64,000 nt of DNA from Roseiarcus fermentans (lineage in GTDB: Bacteria > Pseudomonadota > Alphaproteobacteria > Rhizobiales > Beijerinckiaceae): positions 1-64,000 of the forward strand of contig NZ_QNRK01000035.1 of the NCBI RefSeq assembly GCF_003315135.1, written 5' to 3'. The translations under genes and the position numbers were made by a program. Position 1 is the stretch's first letter. Each line of letters starts with the position of its first letter. A model generated the notes under the pieces. That model saw only the letters and a program-made list of their open reading frames with translations, was not told the origin of the DNA and did not search any database. This document shows, one piece after another, positions 50,274 through 59,187 of this stretch.

Positions 50274-52637
50274 ATGATGATCCGTCGCCGGTCCCTCCTT
50301 CTCGCCCTAGCCCTCGTCCTCCTGTCCATTGACGCGGCTCTCGCCCAGACGTCCTCGACCACGGGTTCGTCCAGCTTCAACATCAGCTGGTCGGCGCTCG
50401 ATCCTGGCGATGACTGGACCTGGCAGATGCTGCAAAGCGTCTTTCCGGTCAGCGGAACCCCGCCGACCAACACCGGGACCGCCGCCACCCTGATCGGAAC
50501 CCTGCTCGGCCAGATCACCGGCCTCGTCATGGCGCTCGCCATGTTCTTCCTCTGCTACCTCACCATCATCAACATCCACCGGGTCTCCGAATCGGCGCAG
50601 ATCCTGACGAGCGCCATGACCTCGATGGCCGCGGTGCGGATCGGCTTCGCGGCGATCATGATGTTCCCGCTGTCGTCGGGCTTCTCGGTCGGGCAGGCGG
50701 GTGTGATGCAGGTAGCCGGGTGGGGAATCGGCATGGCGCGCACCCTCTACGCCAACGCCGTCCAGGCGATCGGCCCCGACGCCATGGTGATCGCCGATCC
50801 AATCATTCCCGGGACCCGCACCATCGTCCTCGGCCTCATCGAGGACGAACTCTGCCGCAGCCTCATCAACCAGGCGACCGCCACGACCCTGGTTCCCGCC
50901 CCGTCCGCGACTGTCGTCAACAGCGGCAAGGGGGCCGTCGTCACCTACGCCTATTCGCTGGCGGCCGGGAACGGGACCGGGTCTCCGACATGCGGCTCGG
51001 TTTCGGTTGCCGACTCCTCCGCCGCGCCGGCGACACTTGGAAGCGTGACGGTCGACATGGCGACCCAGCAGCGTTCGATTCTCGAAGGCATCGTCGGTTC
51101 GCTGAGGCCCCAGATCGACTCGATCGCGCAGTCCTATTGGCAGAACAAGACTCAAGGTGCGCTGTCGCCGCTTCTCGGCCTCTATCAGAGCGCGACCCAG
51201 ACCTACACGCAGCAGCTGACCAGCGCCGCGCAGGCGATCACCGCGCAATTGCGCTCGAGCCTGAGCTCGACCGACGCCCGCAACGGCAATCTGGGCCTGA
51301 GCAAGAACGAAGTGCAGCTGTCGACCCTCGGGTGGACCTCGGCGGCGGCCTATTACCTCGGCTTCGCCCGCCTCAACGGCCTCACGCTTTCGCTCGCGAG
51401 CGGCACGCCAACGGTCAACATGCCGAGCTTCGAGGGCCTGTCTCCGTCCCTTGAGGCCGACATCGCGCCCCTCTTCACCTCCTCGAGCTCATTGCTCGAC
51501 AAGCTCAAAACCTATGTCGCGACCGCCGACGGCCTGACCTCGCCAGGCGGCAACGCCGACACCCTGACCGGCACGTTCACCGGAACGGATGGCAGCGGCA
51601 TGATGGAGAAGCTGTTCCGGGCGCTGAACTTCACCCCGACCCTCCTCCAGAGCTTCGTCGACAATCTCTCCCCAACCGCGCAGAACTGGGCCGATCCGTT
51701 CGGCGGCCTGATCGCGCTCGGCAATCAGATGATCCTTGTCGCCATGACGGCGCTCGGCCTCGCCGGCATCGCCTCGACCACCACCGGAACGGCCGCCACC
51801 ACCCTGTTCAACGCCCTCACGATGAACTGGGCGGGCGCCGTCGCCACCCTCAGCCTCAGCGTCCTCATGCAGTTCTTCGCGACGCCGATCTTCATCGGCT
51901 GCATGGCGTTGCTGATCCCGGGCCTGACGATCGCCTTCGTCCTGCCGATGATCCCCTGGGTCATGTGGATCGCCGGCGTCGCCGGCTACCTGATCCTCGT
52001 CTGCGAGGCGATGGTCGCTGTCCCCTTGTGGATGCTCGCCCATCTCACCTTCGAAGGCGACGGCCTGCACGGGCGCGGCTTCGCCGGCTACGAGCTTCTG
52101 TTCAACATCCTGTTCCGGCCGGTCCTGATGCTGATCGGGCTCTTCCTCGGCTACTTCATCTTCACCTGCATCTCATGGCTGATCCGGATGTCGTTCGGGA
52201 TCGCGGCCGCCTTTGTGCTCGGCGACGGCTGGCTCGTCACTAACTGGCTCGGCCTCTTCGTTCTGCTGTCGATCTTTGTGCTCACGCATGTCGTGGCGGC
52301 GATCGCATCGTTCCGCATGATCACCCTGATCCCGCACCACATCCCGCGCATGATCGGGTTCTCGTCTGCGAACCGGGTCGACATGGACGAGTTTTCGAGA
52401 GGCGCGGCTTTGATCGGGGCCAACGAGACGTTGTCCACGGTGCGGAAAAGCCTCAGCCCGAAGCAACTCACGTCGGGCGGGGGAAGCGGCGGAGGACAGG
52501 GCAGTCAAAAGTTGTTAGGATCTCCAACACGCGACGATGCTTCAACAACCACTTCGCCACCGAACTCGGGGTTAGACACGACTTTGCAGGCGACAACCGA
52601 TATGGGCGGCGGCTCACCAGAGCCCGAGGATGCGTGA
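50274..52637 (+). CDS. dotA: Polytopic membrane protein DotA/TraY
   Basis: 787 residues. Signal peptide (LLALALVLLSIDAALAQ), FNISWSALDPGDDWTWQMLQSVFPV, then membrane segments near 75-100 and a large periplasmic region with two cysteines, and a C-terminal cluster of at least five membrane segments (LSLSVLMQFFATPIFIGCMAL through ISWLIRMSFGIAAAFVLG). The domain layout and the segment LIPHHIPRMIGF fit DotA/TraY, which may form a ring or be secreted. Its stop overlaps the next start (TGATG). Confidence 0.93.
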   Translation: MMIRRRSLLLALALVLLSIDAALAQTSSTTGSSSFNISWSALDPGDDWTWQMLQSVFPVSGTPPTNTGTAATLIGTLLGQITGLVMALAMFFLCYLTIINIHRVSESAQILTSAMTSMAAVRIGFAAIMMFPLSSGFSVGQAGVMQVAGWGIGMARTLYANAVQAIGPDAMVIADPIIPGTRTIVLGLIEDELCRSLINQATATTLVPAPSATVVNSGKGAVVTYAYSLAAGNGTGSPTCGSVSVADSSAAPATLGSVTVDMATQQRSILEGIVGSLRPQIDSIAQSYWQNKTQGALSPLLGLYQSATQTYTQQLTSAAQAITAQLRSSLSSTDARNGNLGLSKNEVQLSTLGWTSAAAYYLGFARLNGLTLSLASGTPTVNMPSFEGLSPSLEADIAPLFTSSSSLLDKLKTYVATADGLTSPGGNADTLTGTFTGTDGSGMMEKLFRALNFTPTLLQSFVDNLSPTAQNWADPFGGLIALGNQMILVAMTALGLAGIASTTTGTAATTLFNALTMNWAGAVATLSLSVLMQFFATPIFIGCMALLIPGLTIAFVLPMIPWVMWIAGVAGYLILVCEAMVAVPLWMLAHLTFEGDGLHGRGFAGYELLFNILFRPVLMLIGLFLGYFIFTCISWLIRMSFGIAAAFVLGDGWLVTNWLGLFVLLSIFVLTHVVAAIASFRMITLIPHHIPRMIGFSSANRVDMDEFSRGAALIGANETLSTVRKSLSPKQLTSGGGSGGGQGSQKLLGSPTRDDASTTTSPPNSGLDTTLQATTDMGGGSPEPEDA

Positions 52638-53233
52638 TGTTCGGGAGCGACTATCTTATCGGCTATAGCCAAGGTCGATCTTCTGCCGAAGACGAGCGCG
52701 AGACGAAGGAGCTCGTCGCACGGGTAATCTATGGTCATCGGCCCGTTCAGGTCGAGCAGTCTTACCTCGATCAGCTGACGTCCGTTATTGAAACGCTCCG
52801 ATCCACCTCGGATCACAATCTGGGCAAAGCGCGGATGTTTCGATCGGAGGCGCTTGAATGGAAAGCGGGTGCCGAGCGCCATGAGGCGCGCGCGGCGGCT
52901 CTCGAGGCCCAGCTTGCCTCGCTTCAAGCCCAACTCGCCGAGCGTACCGACGCCCTCGACCAAGCGCAGGCGGCGATTGCCGAGCAACTGGCGGCCCATC
53001 AGTCGACCCACGACGAAAAGTGGGGTCTCAACCTCTTCCGGCTGATCGCGACCTGGCTCATCAACGCGCATATCGCCGGCCGAAGCGACCGACCAGCATT
53101 CGCCGAAATGCGCGACATGGCCAAGGACGTCACCGATGCGATCGAGCGCGGCGAACCTTTCCGCGGCTACCAAGACGAGCCGGAGAAAAAGGCGCGGCTT
53201 CAGGCGCTGCTGGAAGAGTTGCTTCGCCCGTAG
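52637..53233 (+). CDS. Coiled-coil protein coupled to dotA
   Basis: 198 residues from ATG 52637, overlapping the dotA stop by one base (a GTG one codon earlier is the alternative). A coiled coil at about 75-120 (EARAAALEAQLASLQAQLAERTDALDQAQAAIAEQLAAH) follows a soluble start (DYLIGYSQGRSSAEDERETKELV). No membrane segment. It may be a cytoplasmic partner of DotA. An ISL3-family element follows after 31 bases. Confidence 0.7.
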   Translation: MFGSDYLIGYSQGRSSAEDERETKELVARVIYGHRPVQVEQSYLDQLTSVIETLRSTSDHNLGKARMFRSEALEWKAGAERHEARAAALEAQLASLQAQLAERTDALDQAQAAIAEQLAAHQSTHDEKWGLNLFRLIATWLINAHIAGRSDRPAFAEMRDMAKDVTDAIERGEPFRGYQDEPEKKARLQALLEELLRP

Positions 53234-53264
53234 ATCCCGCGTGGTCTGTCAATCGGCGTCGAAC

Positions 53265-54913
53265 ATTGGCTCTGACGCACTTTTGATGACGGCTACGCGG
53301 CGCCGATGACGCGGGCTTGGAGCAGATCGAGTTTTCCTCGCCCGTACATCTGGCGCTTGACAAGCTTCAGCTTGCAGATTTGGCCTTCGGCTTGGCCGTT
53401 TGACCAGCCCGTCGAGATCGCGGCGCTCACGGCCGCTTTGTCCTTCATGACGCCGTTCGCGAATGACGCGACGAGGCTCGTCCTTGCGCGGTCAATCCAC
53501 GGATCGAGTTCCGGTAGCGCCCGTCTTCGGATCATGCCTTGGAATTCCTCCACGAGCGCCCGCGCCTCGACCAGAAGTTCAACGCCGTCCTCAATCGCAG
53601 CGACGGTTACGGTCTCGGCCTTGGTGAGACGGTCGCGCCCGACCGTCATCAACCGGGCGATGGTTCGAGCGGACGGCGTGCGGCTTATTGCGCTCGCATC
53701 TGTCTTTTCCGATCGCCGTCGCCGTCCGCTCCACTCGCTGACGACGCGAAGGCATCCGCGAAATCCCTGCCGCCTCAGCGAGCGCCAGAGCTCAGAGCCG
53801 TTGCGACGCCCCGCTATCTATTGCTCGTCCAACCAGGGGAGATAGGGATCGAGCGAGCTGCTGCGAACGCGGAAGATGTCGGACCGCTGGCCACGAAGCA
53901 CCTTTCGGGCGAGACCGCGGCTGTAACCGGTGCGCCGGACGATCTCCTTGATCGTCGCGCCCTCTTTGGCCATCGCAAGAATGGCGGCGTTGGTTTCTTC
54001 ACGGCGCAGATACCCTTCATATTGGAGCTTCTCCGCCGCGGTGAGCAGGGCCGGATTGATCGTGGCCGCTCCGATCGCGGCCCGAATCTGGCGCATGGAT
54101 TTGCGCACGGCGTCGAGGAACGCGTGGCTCGCGTTTTCCATCAAATGCCAACGGTCGGCGACCTGCACCGCGTTGGGCAGCGCCCTTTGGGTTGCCAGCG
54201 CGTAGCCGCCCCCTCGATCCCGAGCCACGACGGCGATCTGAGGCTGGTTCGTCAGCCACGCCTCGGCGGTCGCCGGTTCTCGATCCGGCAACAACGCGAT
54301 CGTCTTTCGGCGTTCGAGATCACAGATCAACGTTCCGTATCGCTGGTTGCGACGCCAGGCCCAGTCGTCGATCCCGATGATCGCGGGGGGCGGGAAACTT
54401 GGGCTGCCATGCCTGCGCACGGCGCGAAGCAGGGTGTCGTTGCTGACCGGCATGCTCAACCGCCGGGCGAAGCTCGCCGCCGGGCGCCCGCCCAGGGCGA
54501 GCGCGAGGCAATGGACGACCTGATCGAGCCGAACTGTGCGCCGCGCCCATGGCTCGAGGACGTTGCAGTCGAAGCGTTCCGTGAAGATGCGGCGTGCACA
54601 CAAAGCCGCGTCACAACGGAACCGCCGGGCGAGGAGCTTCAGGACGACGCGCTGTCCCGCGATCGGCAAGTCCGCCAAGCGTCGAAGATATCGGCTATGA
54701 ATCCGATCCGAAAGGACGCCACAGGACGGGCACGCACTGATTGCGCCTGTCGCACGGATCGTAATGGCGGCGCTGTCGCGATCGCTAGACGTAGCGACAG
54801 CGGAGAACCCGGGCGGGAGCAACTTTGAGGCGTGGAGAGATGGCATGGCGCTGATTCCCTGCGAACCAGGCGAAACGGCGCCTCAACTTCATCAAAAGTG
54901 AGTCAGAGCCAAT
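53265..54913 (-). mobile_element. ISL3-family insertion sequence
   Basis: Terminal inverted repeats of 25 bp at 53265-53289 and 54889-54913 differ at one position (GGCTCTGACKCACTTTTGAT core). The element is 1649 bp with one transposase gene read leftward. Flanking 8-bp sequences do not match, so no target duplication is visible, which suggests an old or rearranged insertion. It splits the plus-strand transfer operon between the dotA-linked gene and the lipoprotein gene at 55022. Confidence 0.85.
53293..54846 (-). pseudogene. ISL3-family transposase with in-frame amber codon
   Basis: The frame shows the ISL3 zinc-finger start (CPSCGVLSDRIHSRYLRRLADLPI), the DDE core (IGIDDWAWRRNQRYGTLICDL, VVARDRGGGYALA, VADRWHLMENASHAF) and the C-terminal domain (ISTGWSNGQAEGQICKLKLVKRQMYGRG, with the catalytic Glu). 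It is interrupted by TAG at 53818-53820 after YLPWLDEQ; the same frame resumes IAGRRNGSELW and runs to 53293. Trp is the likely original residue, a single G-to-A change. Only 342 residues are made unless the stop is suppressed. Confidence 0.88.
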
Positions 54914-54966
54914 TTTGGACGCCGATCCCCCGCCTCAGGGGTCACTTTTCCACGCCGGATCACAGC

Positions 54967-54980
54967 GTGGTCTTCGCGCC
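54967..54980 (+). promoter_or_regulatory. Dispersed transfer-gene element, copy 15 (variant)
   Basis: GTGGTCTTCGCGCC, 41 nt before ATG 55022; same GGTCTTCGCGCCG variant as copy 10. Confidence 0.55.
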
Positions 54981-55021
54981 GATCGTCCTGAAGATGGGCT
55001 CCGGATCCCAAGGAGCCCATC

Positions 55022-55333
55022 ATGAAACCCCTCTATCCGCTCGCCCTCGTCCTCGGCGCCATGACTATGACCGGCTGCGCGCAGGGCAACCTTCGCACGC
55101 CCGGCAGCTACGCCGCCCTCGCCTCTCCCCCCGTCCGAAATCCTTGGTACGACCCCTACGCTGCCTATGGCTCCTCCGACGCGATCTGGCGGCCGCCCGT
55201 CTACGACCTTCAACGAACGATCGTGAAGCCGGTCGAGCCCGCTTCGCAGGCCTCACGCCCCGACTACGAGGGGGCGGAATGGGCGACGGGGGCTGGCGGA
55301 GGATCGACGCTACGGCCTCCCGGCACTTTCTGA
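55022..55333 (+). CDS. Small lipoprotein of the transfer region
   Basis: 103 residues; AAGGAG before the ATG. Lipoprotein signal with lipobox MTMTGC (Cys19), then a Pro/Tyr-rich stretch (SPPVRNPWYDPYAAYGSSDAIWRPPVYDLQRTIVKP) and a Gly-rich end. Outer-membrane anchoring likely. Its element copy at the canonical distance suggests it belongs to the transfer regulon despite lying beyond the ISL3 element. No family recognised. Confidence 0.75.
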   Translation: MKPLYPLALVLGAMTMTGCAQGNLRTPGSYAALASPPVRNPWYDPYAAYGSSDAIWRPPVYDLQRTIVKPVEPASQASRPDYEGAEWATGAGGGSTLRPPGTF

Positions 55334-55411
55334 CGCTTTCTGAGCACTCCGTGAGCGGCGCTCCATTGGCGCCGCCCGCCCTTTTGCGAAGCCGCTTGGT
55401 CGAGGGCTGCG

Positions 55412-55936
55412 TCAGCGCGGCCAGAAGCCGCCGGGCGCGCTGAGATATTCCATCACCGTGACCTTGCGACGCATCCGGATCTGGTAGTTCTCGAGCCCGA
55501 ACCGGAACGCCAGCAGGAAGAAGACCGCGCAGGCCGGCGTGAACTGCAACGCGGTCAGCGTCGCATTGGCGGTCCACGTCATTGTCATGAGCCGGTAGAG
55601 CCAGCCAAGAAAGAACAGCGCGCCGAGCCCGAGAAAAATCCAGGCGTTGCGAGCCGTCGACCCTTGCCGAACGGCGAGCGCATCCTCGAACGCCGCGCGC
55701 CGCTGGCCATGCAGAAACCCAGAGGCGTCGAGATCGAACGCGCCGGTCTCATCGAGCCGTATGCGCGAGGCCCCTGCCCGTCCGCCGGCGTTGAGATCGT
55801 CGAAATCCCGGCGGATCGCAGCCATGCTGTCGTCGATCCGGAGGAAGCGCCCGGGTGCGAATGCGGCGCGCCCCATGCGGCGAAAAACGCCAAGCGGTCG
55901 CGCATCGCCGCCCCGATCCTCAGCGCGCGGAGACAT
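55412..55936 (-). CDS. Membrane protein behind the DsbC-like gene
   Basis: 174 residues; its start overlaps the end of the upstream DsbC-like gene by 17 bases. Two membrane segments near the C-terminal half (NAWIFLGLGALFFLGWLYRL; TALQFTPACAVFFLLAFRFGL) and a C-terminal motif (RMRRKVTVMEYLSAPGGFWPR). The N-terminal 95 residues are cytoplasmic and basic. TraX-like or other IncI accessory membrane proteins have similar topology, but no clear match was found. Confidence 0.7.
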   Translation of the reverse strand: MSPRAEDRGGDARPLGVFRRMGRAAFAPGRFLRIDDSMAAIRRDFDDLNAGGRAGASRIRLDETGAFDLDASGFLHGQRRAAFEDALAVRQGSTARNAWIFLGLGALFFLGWLYRLMTMTWTANATLTALQFTPACAVFFLLAFRFGLENYQIRMRRKVTVMEYLSAPGGFWPR

Positions 55937-57050
55937 TGTGCGCTCCCTCGACCTCGGCGATCAAAGCCTCCCAGCTCTTCGGTATGCCGTCGATCTCTCC
56001 CGCCGTCCCATCCGACTTGCGCCAGACGAGTGTCGGCGTGCCCTTGAGCCCAATCTCTTCGGCGATTCGGTTGTTCTTCTGCAGAAGCGCGGGGGCCTCT
56101 TGCGACGCGGGTGCCCGAAAACTCTGATGATCCCACGCTTCCGCCATGCGCGCCGGGTCCCGGCTCAACAGAGACTCCGCCGCCGGCGTGCTTTGGCCGT
56201 TCGTCTCGTAGTCCAGGATCGAAATCGGAACGATCGCGAGCTGGATGCGCCCGGCCGCCACGTAGGGTTTGAGCTCGTCGAAGGCGCGCACCGAGTAGCT
56301 GCAATAGGGGTCGAAGATCATCCACAACCGCGGCGCGGCCGGATCGCCATTGGTTCCGAAGGCCGTATGCTCGACGCCGAGCAGCGCGTCGGCCTTGGCC
56401 GCGACTTCGAGCGTCTTCGATCCTTCCTTCTCGACCACCATGGTCGGGACTGCGCCGTCGATCTTCGAAACCTGCTCGCGCGTCAGATTCTTGCCCGTGG
56501 CGTCCCACATCACCCCGGCGATTGTCGATTGCCCGTCCGGCGTCACGTAGAGCACCTGGAACTCCTGGCCGTTGCGCAGATAGAGGCCGCGGAGCCCATG
56601 GATCTCGCCGAGCTCCTTCACCTGTCCCGAGGCGAGGGTCATCAGCTTGTCGACCGGAAGATCGAGCTGCGGGCCACCGACGACCACCTGGCCGTCGGGG
56701 GCGATCTGCAGGATCATGAACTGGTCGCCGCTGCGGGCGCTGACGGATCTCAGCCCGTGCGCTTCGCCGAGATCCAGAAGCTGTGCGCCGGTCGCAGCGA
56801 TGTGCTTCAGCACTGGAACGGTCTCGACGTCGACCGGGGAGGCAAGCGCAAGTGGTGGTTCGCTTTGGCCGTCATTCGCGAAACGCGCGCCCGACGGAAC
56901 CGACGGTTGCGCCGCAGGGGCAGTCCCAGGCTCGCTTTGGCCGCTCCGAACAACGCCGCCGTCATTGCTCGCGTCGCCTGGACCGGCGAACGCCGGCGTT
57001 GCAAACGCGACGAGACTGACGCTCATCGCGATGAGGAAATGTCTGGGCAT
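55920..57050 (-). CDS. Periplasmic DsbC/DsbG-like thioredoxin-fold protein (TrbB-like)
   Basis: Start at ATG 57050, 46 nt behind the element; 376 residues with a signal peptide (LIAMSVSLVAFATPAFA). A repeated N-terminal part (LLDLGEAHGLRSVSARSGDQFMILQIAPDGQ and VKELGEIHGLRGLYLRNGQEFQVLYVTPDGQ) is followed by a thioredoxin-fold domain with FDPYCSYSVRAFDEL and GLKGTPTLVW (cis-Pro). The active site reads CSYS instead of CxxC, so it cannot form the usual disulphide alone. IncI plasmids carry a DsbC-like trbB in their transfer region. Confidence 0.8.
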   Translation of the reverse strand: MPRHFLIAMSVSLVAFATPAFAGPGDASNDGGVVRSGQSEPGTAPAAQPSVPSGARFANDGQSEPPLALASPVDVETVPVLKHIAATGAQLLDLGEAHGLRSVSARSGDQFMILQIAPDGQVVVGGPQLDLPVDKLMTLASGQVKELGEIHGLRGLYLRNGQEFQVLYVTPDGQSTIAGVMWDATGKNLTREQVSKIDGAVPTMVVEKEGSKTLEVAAKADALLGVEHTAFGTNGDPAAPRLWMIFDPYCSYSVRAFDELKPYVAAGRIQLAIVPISILDYETNGQSTPAAESLLSRDPARMAEAWDHQSFRAPASQEAPALLQKNNRIAEEIGLKGTPTLVWRKSDGTAGEIDGIPKSWEALIAEVEGAHNVSAR

Positions 57051-57096
57051 GGGCTGAAACCTCCAATCGTCGGAAGCGCGACGCTTAAGAGGGTCC

Positions 57097-57110
57097 GGCG
57101 CGAACGAGAA
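57097..57110 (-). promoter_or_regulatory. Dispersed transfer-gene element, copy 16
   Basis: TTCTCGTTCGCGCC, 46 nt before the DsbC-like ATG. Confidence 0.8.
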
Positions 57111-57123
57111 TTCCTCTCTCCAA

Positions 57124-57921
57124 TCAGCCGACAGAACGGCGAGGCATCGGCGAGTCTCTCCCGTGAAGTCGACGATAAGCGAGGTAATCGAAGTCTCGCA
57201 GGTAGGAATCCTGCAACGCGAAAAGGCAGTCCATCGCGTTGAAAAAGTCCAACAGGTCGCTGAATATTTTTCCCTTCGCCCTGAGACCAACAGTCGTCAT
57301 GGTTTCATAGCGCGCCACGCTCCAGACAGACTCGTGCAGCTCGGCCCACGCCATTGAGAGTGAGGAGCCGTCGCGAAGTTCGTCTAATCTTCCCGCTTCC
57401 TCGCTCTGCTCGACACAATCCCATCGCGCTTCGATCGCGGCCGTTTGCTCCTGGACCCGCTGGCACAAGGCCCAGAGCTCCGGCTCCAGAGCCCTCAGGC
57501 ATTGCTCCCCGTCGCCGTCTTGAGCGAGCGCGCGAGCGCACTCTTCCATGTACTGCGGGGTCAAAACGACCCCCACCTCGCCTTCCGACAACAGAGACGC
57601 TGTCATAGCCACTTTCAACAGGAGCTCCTGGATCGTTGGCGCGGCCGCGTCGACGATCCTCCTCGCGAGTTCTGCTCGCTTGCGCCAGAGCGCGTCTATG
57701 TCGTCGGTCTGATGCGAGTGGCCCTGCACCGCCTCAATGTGCTTCAGACGCCACGTCACCACCACGTATTCGTAACAGCTGCGACAGACCGGGCCCTGGT
57801 TTTCCCAACCTCGGGACGATTGCTGGGAATCGTCGCCATACGAAGACCCGCAACCAAAGAGTTCATCGCCTCGAAGCATGTCTGGCCCCATGTTCCCGAA
57901 TATAATCCGATGATAGTCCAC
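57124..57921 (-). CDS. Hypothetical protein (up to 265 aa)
   Basis: The start is uncertain: GTG 57921 has a site only two bases away, and ATG codons 10 and 14 codons in are alternatives. The N-terminal part has a possible zinc motif (CGSSYG...CRSCYEY); the rest is helical and acidic (RIVDAAAPTIQELLLKVAMTASLLS; EECARALAQDGDGEQCLRALEPELWALC). No membrane segment. No element copy upstream. The 278 bases between it and 58200 show no gene. Function unknown; base composition is slightly less GC-rich than neighbours. Confidence 0.55.
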   Translation of the reverse strand: MDYHRIIFGNMGPDMLRGDELFGCGSSYGDDSQQSSRGWENQGPVCRSCYEYVVVTWRLKHIEAVQGHSHQTDDIDALWRKRAELARRIVDAAAPTIQELLLKVAMTASLLSEGEVGVVLTPQYMEECARALAQDGDGEQCLRALEPELWALCQRVQEQTAAIEARWDCVEQSEEAGRLDELRDGSSLSMAWAELHESVWSVARYETMTTVGLRAKGKIFSDLLDFFNAMDCLFALQDSYLRDFDYLAYRRLHGRDSPMPRRSVG

Positions 57922-58199
57922 GTCTCCCGTAAGTCAAAAACGCACTTAACCGTGTATAAACAACGGCCTCAGTACCCGCATTGCGATATGTTGCATTGTC
58001 ATATGGACCGCCACACCCAATACAACTCGACAAGTGTATGTGGGCCGCGGCACCGTACTGACGACTGACCTAACATAGTGCGCCGCACTATGGAATCCTT
58101 CGGTCACAAAAAACACACAAAAAATGCGTCGAGTCTCTCAAAAGAACTGGTAAACAGTGCGTGCGGCGTGCCTCGTGCGCGATCGCCACGCCCCGGAGA

Positions 58200-58970
58200 T
58201 CACGATTCCACCCACGACTCCAACTCCTGGACTCCAGCAAACGCTTGGAGCTCGTCGCCCGGTCGACAAGGAGCGTCACGATGCGCGACGGCGTATTCCA
58301 GATCCTCTTGAAATTCTTCGTAGGTGCTCTCGACCAACAGCTCCGAGTCATGAGCCTGCCGAACAAGCGGCGCAAGATCGGTCAGCGCCAGGCGAGAAAC
58401 CAGCTTCTCCCATCCCGACCAGATCAACGACTCCTCTTCGTCACGCGAAAGTTTTCCAAACGCCTGTCGCGCAAAATCCGCCGCAACCGTTCGATCGAGT
58501 TTTCCCTCGAGCGCAATCAGCGTCAGCGCGTGCCATTGCCAGAAGCGAACGGACCGGTCGGCGCCGCCATCGAGGATGATGTCGAAAATGACCTGCGGGT
58601 CGCCGTCGTATAGCGACGCCATGATTCGATAGCCCGGCTCCTCGAGCGCCGGCTCGCCGAGAAGATTATCGTGGCTGACCCAGGGAAATCGCATCAAGCG
58701 CGCGAACGGACGATACGCTGCTCTTTCACGCCAGTCCGCGAGCAGGAAGACGCCAAAGAACAGCGGCGAGGTCGCGTTCAGGAATCGTTTCACCTTGGCC
58801 TTTGGGAATCCTGCGGCATCGAGGTTCTCGATCTCTGCGACTGCTTGCGCCAACTTTTCCAGCAGAAGCACACCGACCTCGGAACGCTGCGCTGACGCAG
58901 CCTCAAGCGCCTCTCCGGGCCAACGGTCATGGCCTTGCGACAAGACCTTCAGGATTTGCGACGGCGTCAT
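58200..58970 (-). CDS. DUF1186 family protein under the transfer element
   Basis: 256 residues: MTPSQILKVLSQGHDRWPGEALEAASAQRSEV, FFGVFLLADWRERAAYRPFARLMRFPW, YRIMASLYDGDPQVIFDIILDGGADRSVRFWQWHALTLIAL, SLIWSGWEKLV, with the pattern of DUF1186 (helical repeat) proteins. The C-terminal SEC-C zinc motif found in some members is absent. The element lies 47 nt upstream, the same spacing as for channel genes, so it belongs to the apparent transfer regulon; a secreted substrate or accessory role is possible. Confidence 0.75.
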   Translation of the reverse strand: MTPSQILKVLSQGHDRWPGEALEAASAQRSEVGVLLLEKLAQAVAEIENLDAAGFPKAKVKRFLNATSPLFFGVFLLADWRERAAYRPFARLMRFPWVSHDNLLGEPALEEPGYRIMASLYDGDPQVIFDIILDGGADRSVRFWQWHALTLIALEGKLDRTVAADFARQAFGKLSRDEEESLIWSGWEKLVSRLALTDLAPLVRQAHDSELLVESTYEEFQEDLEYAVAHRDAPCRPGDELQAFAGVQELESWVES

Positions 58971-59017
58971 GGCGATTCGTTCCTTTCTCGCGTTCGTCGT
59001 CGCTCATCTCCGATGCC

Positions 59018-59031
59018 GGCGCGAACATGAA
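59018..59031 (-). promoter_or_regulatory. Dispersed transfer-gene element, copy 17
   Basis: TTCATGTTCGCGCC, 47 nt before the DUF1186 ATG. Confidence 0.7.
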
Positions 59032-59187
59032 CATGCGATTGAAACGAAGCGATTGGGAACCGCGCCAGCACGCGCTTCATCGCTTCCGGATGGCGCGCTA
59101 CCCTCTGGGCCAATTTGAGAAGCGAGACGCTCGCCGCACGGCTATTTCCACCGCAAACCAGGCGATCCGCCCGATCCCGGGCGCCAC

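Noticed and set aside
54429-54437. CGGCGCGAA inside the transposase gene, resembling the dispersed element
   Set aside because: It lies in coding sequence, lacks the preceding C that completes GTTCGCGCCG, and is not upstream of a start codon.
55647-57242. 531-codon plus-strand frame opposite the DsbC-like gene
   Set aside because: Shadow of a gene with a clear signal peptide and thioredoxin-fold domain.
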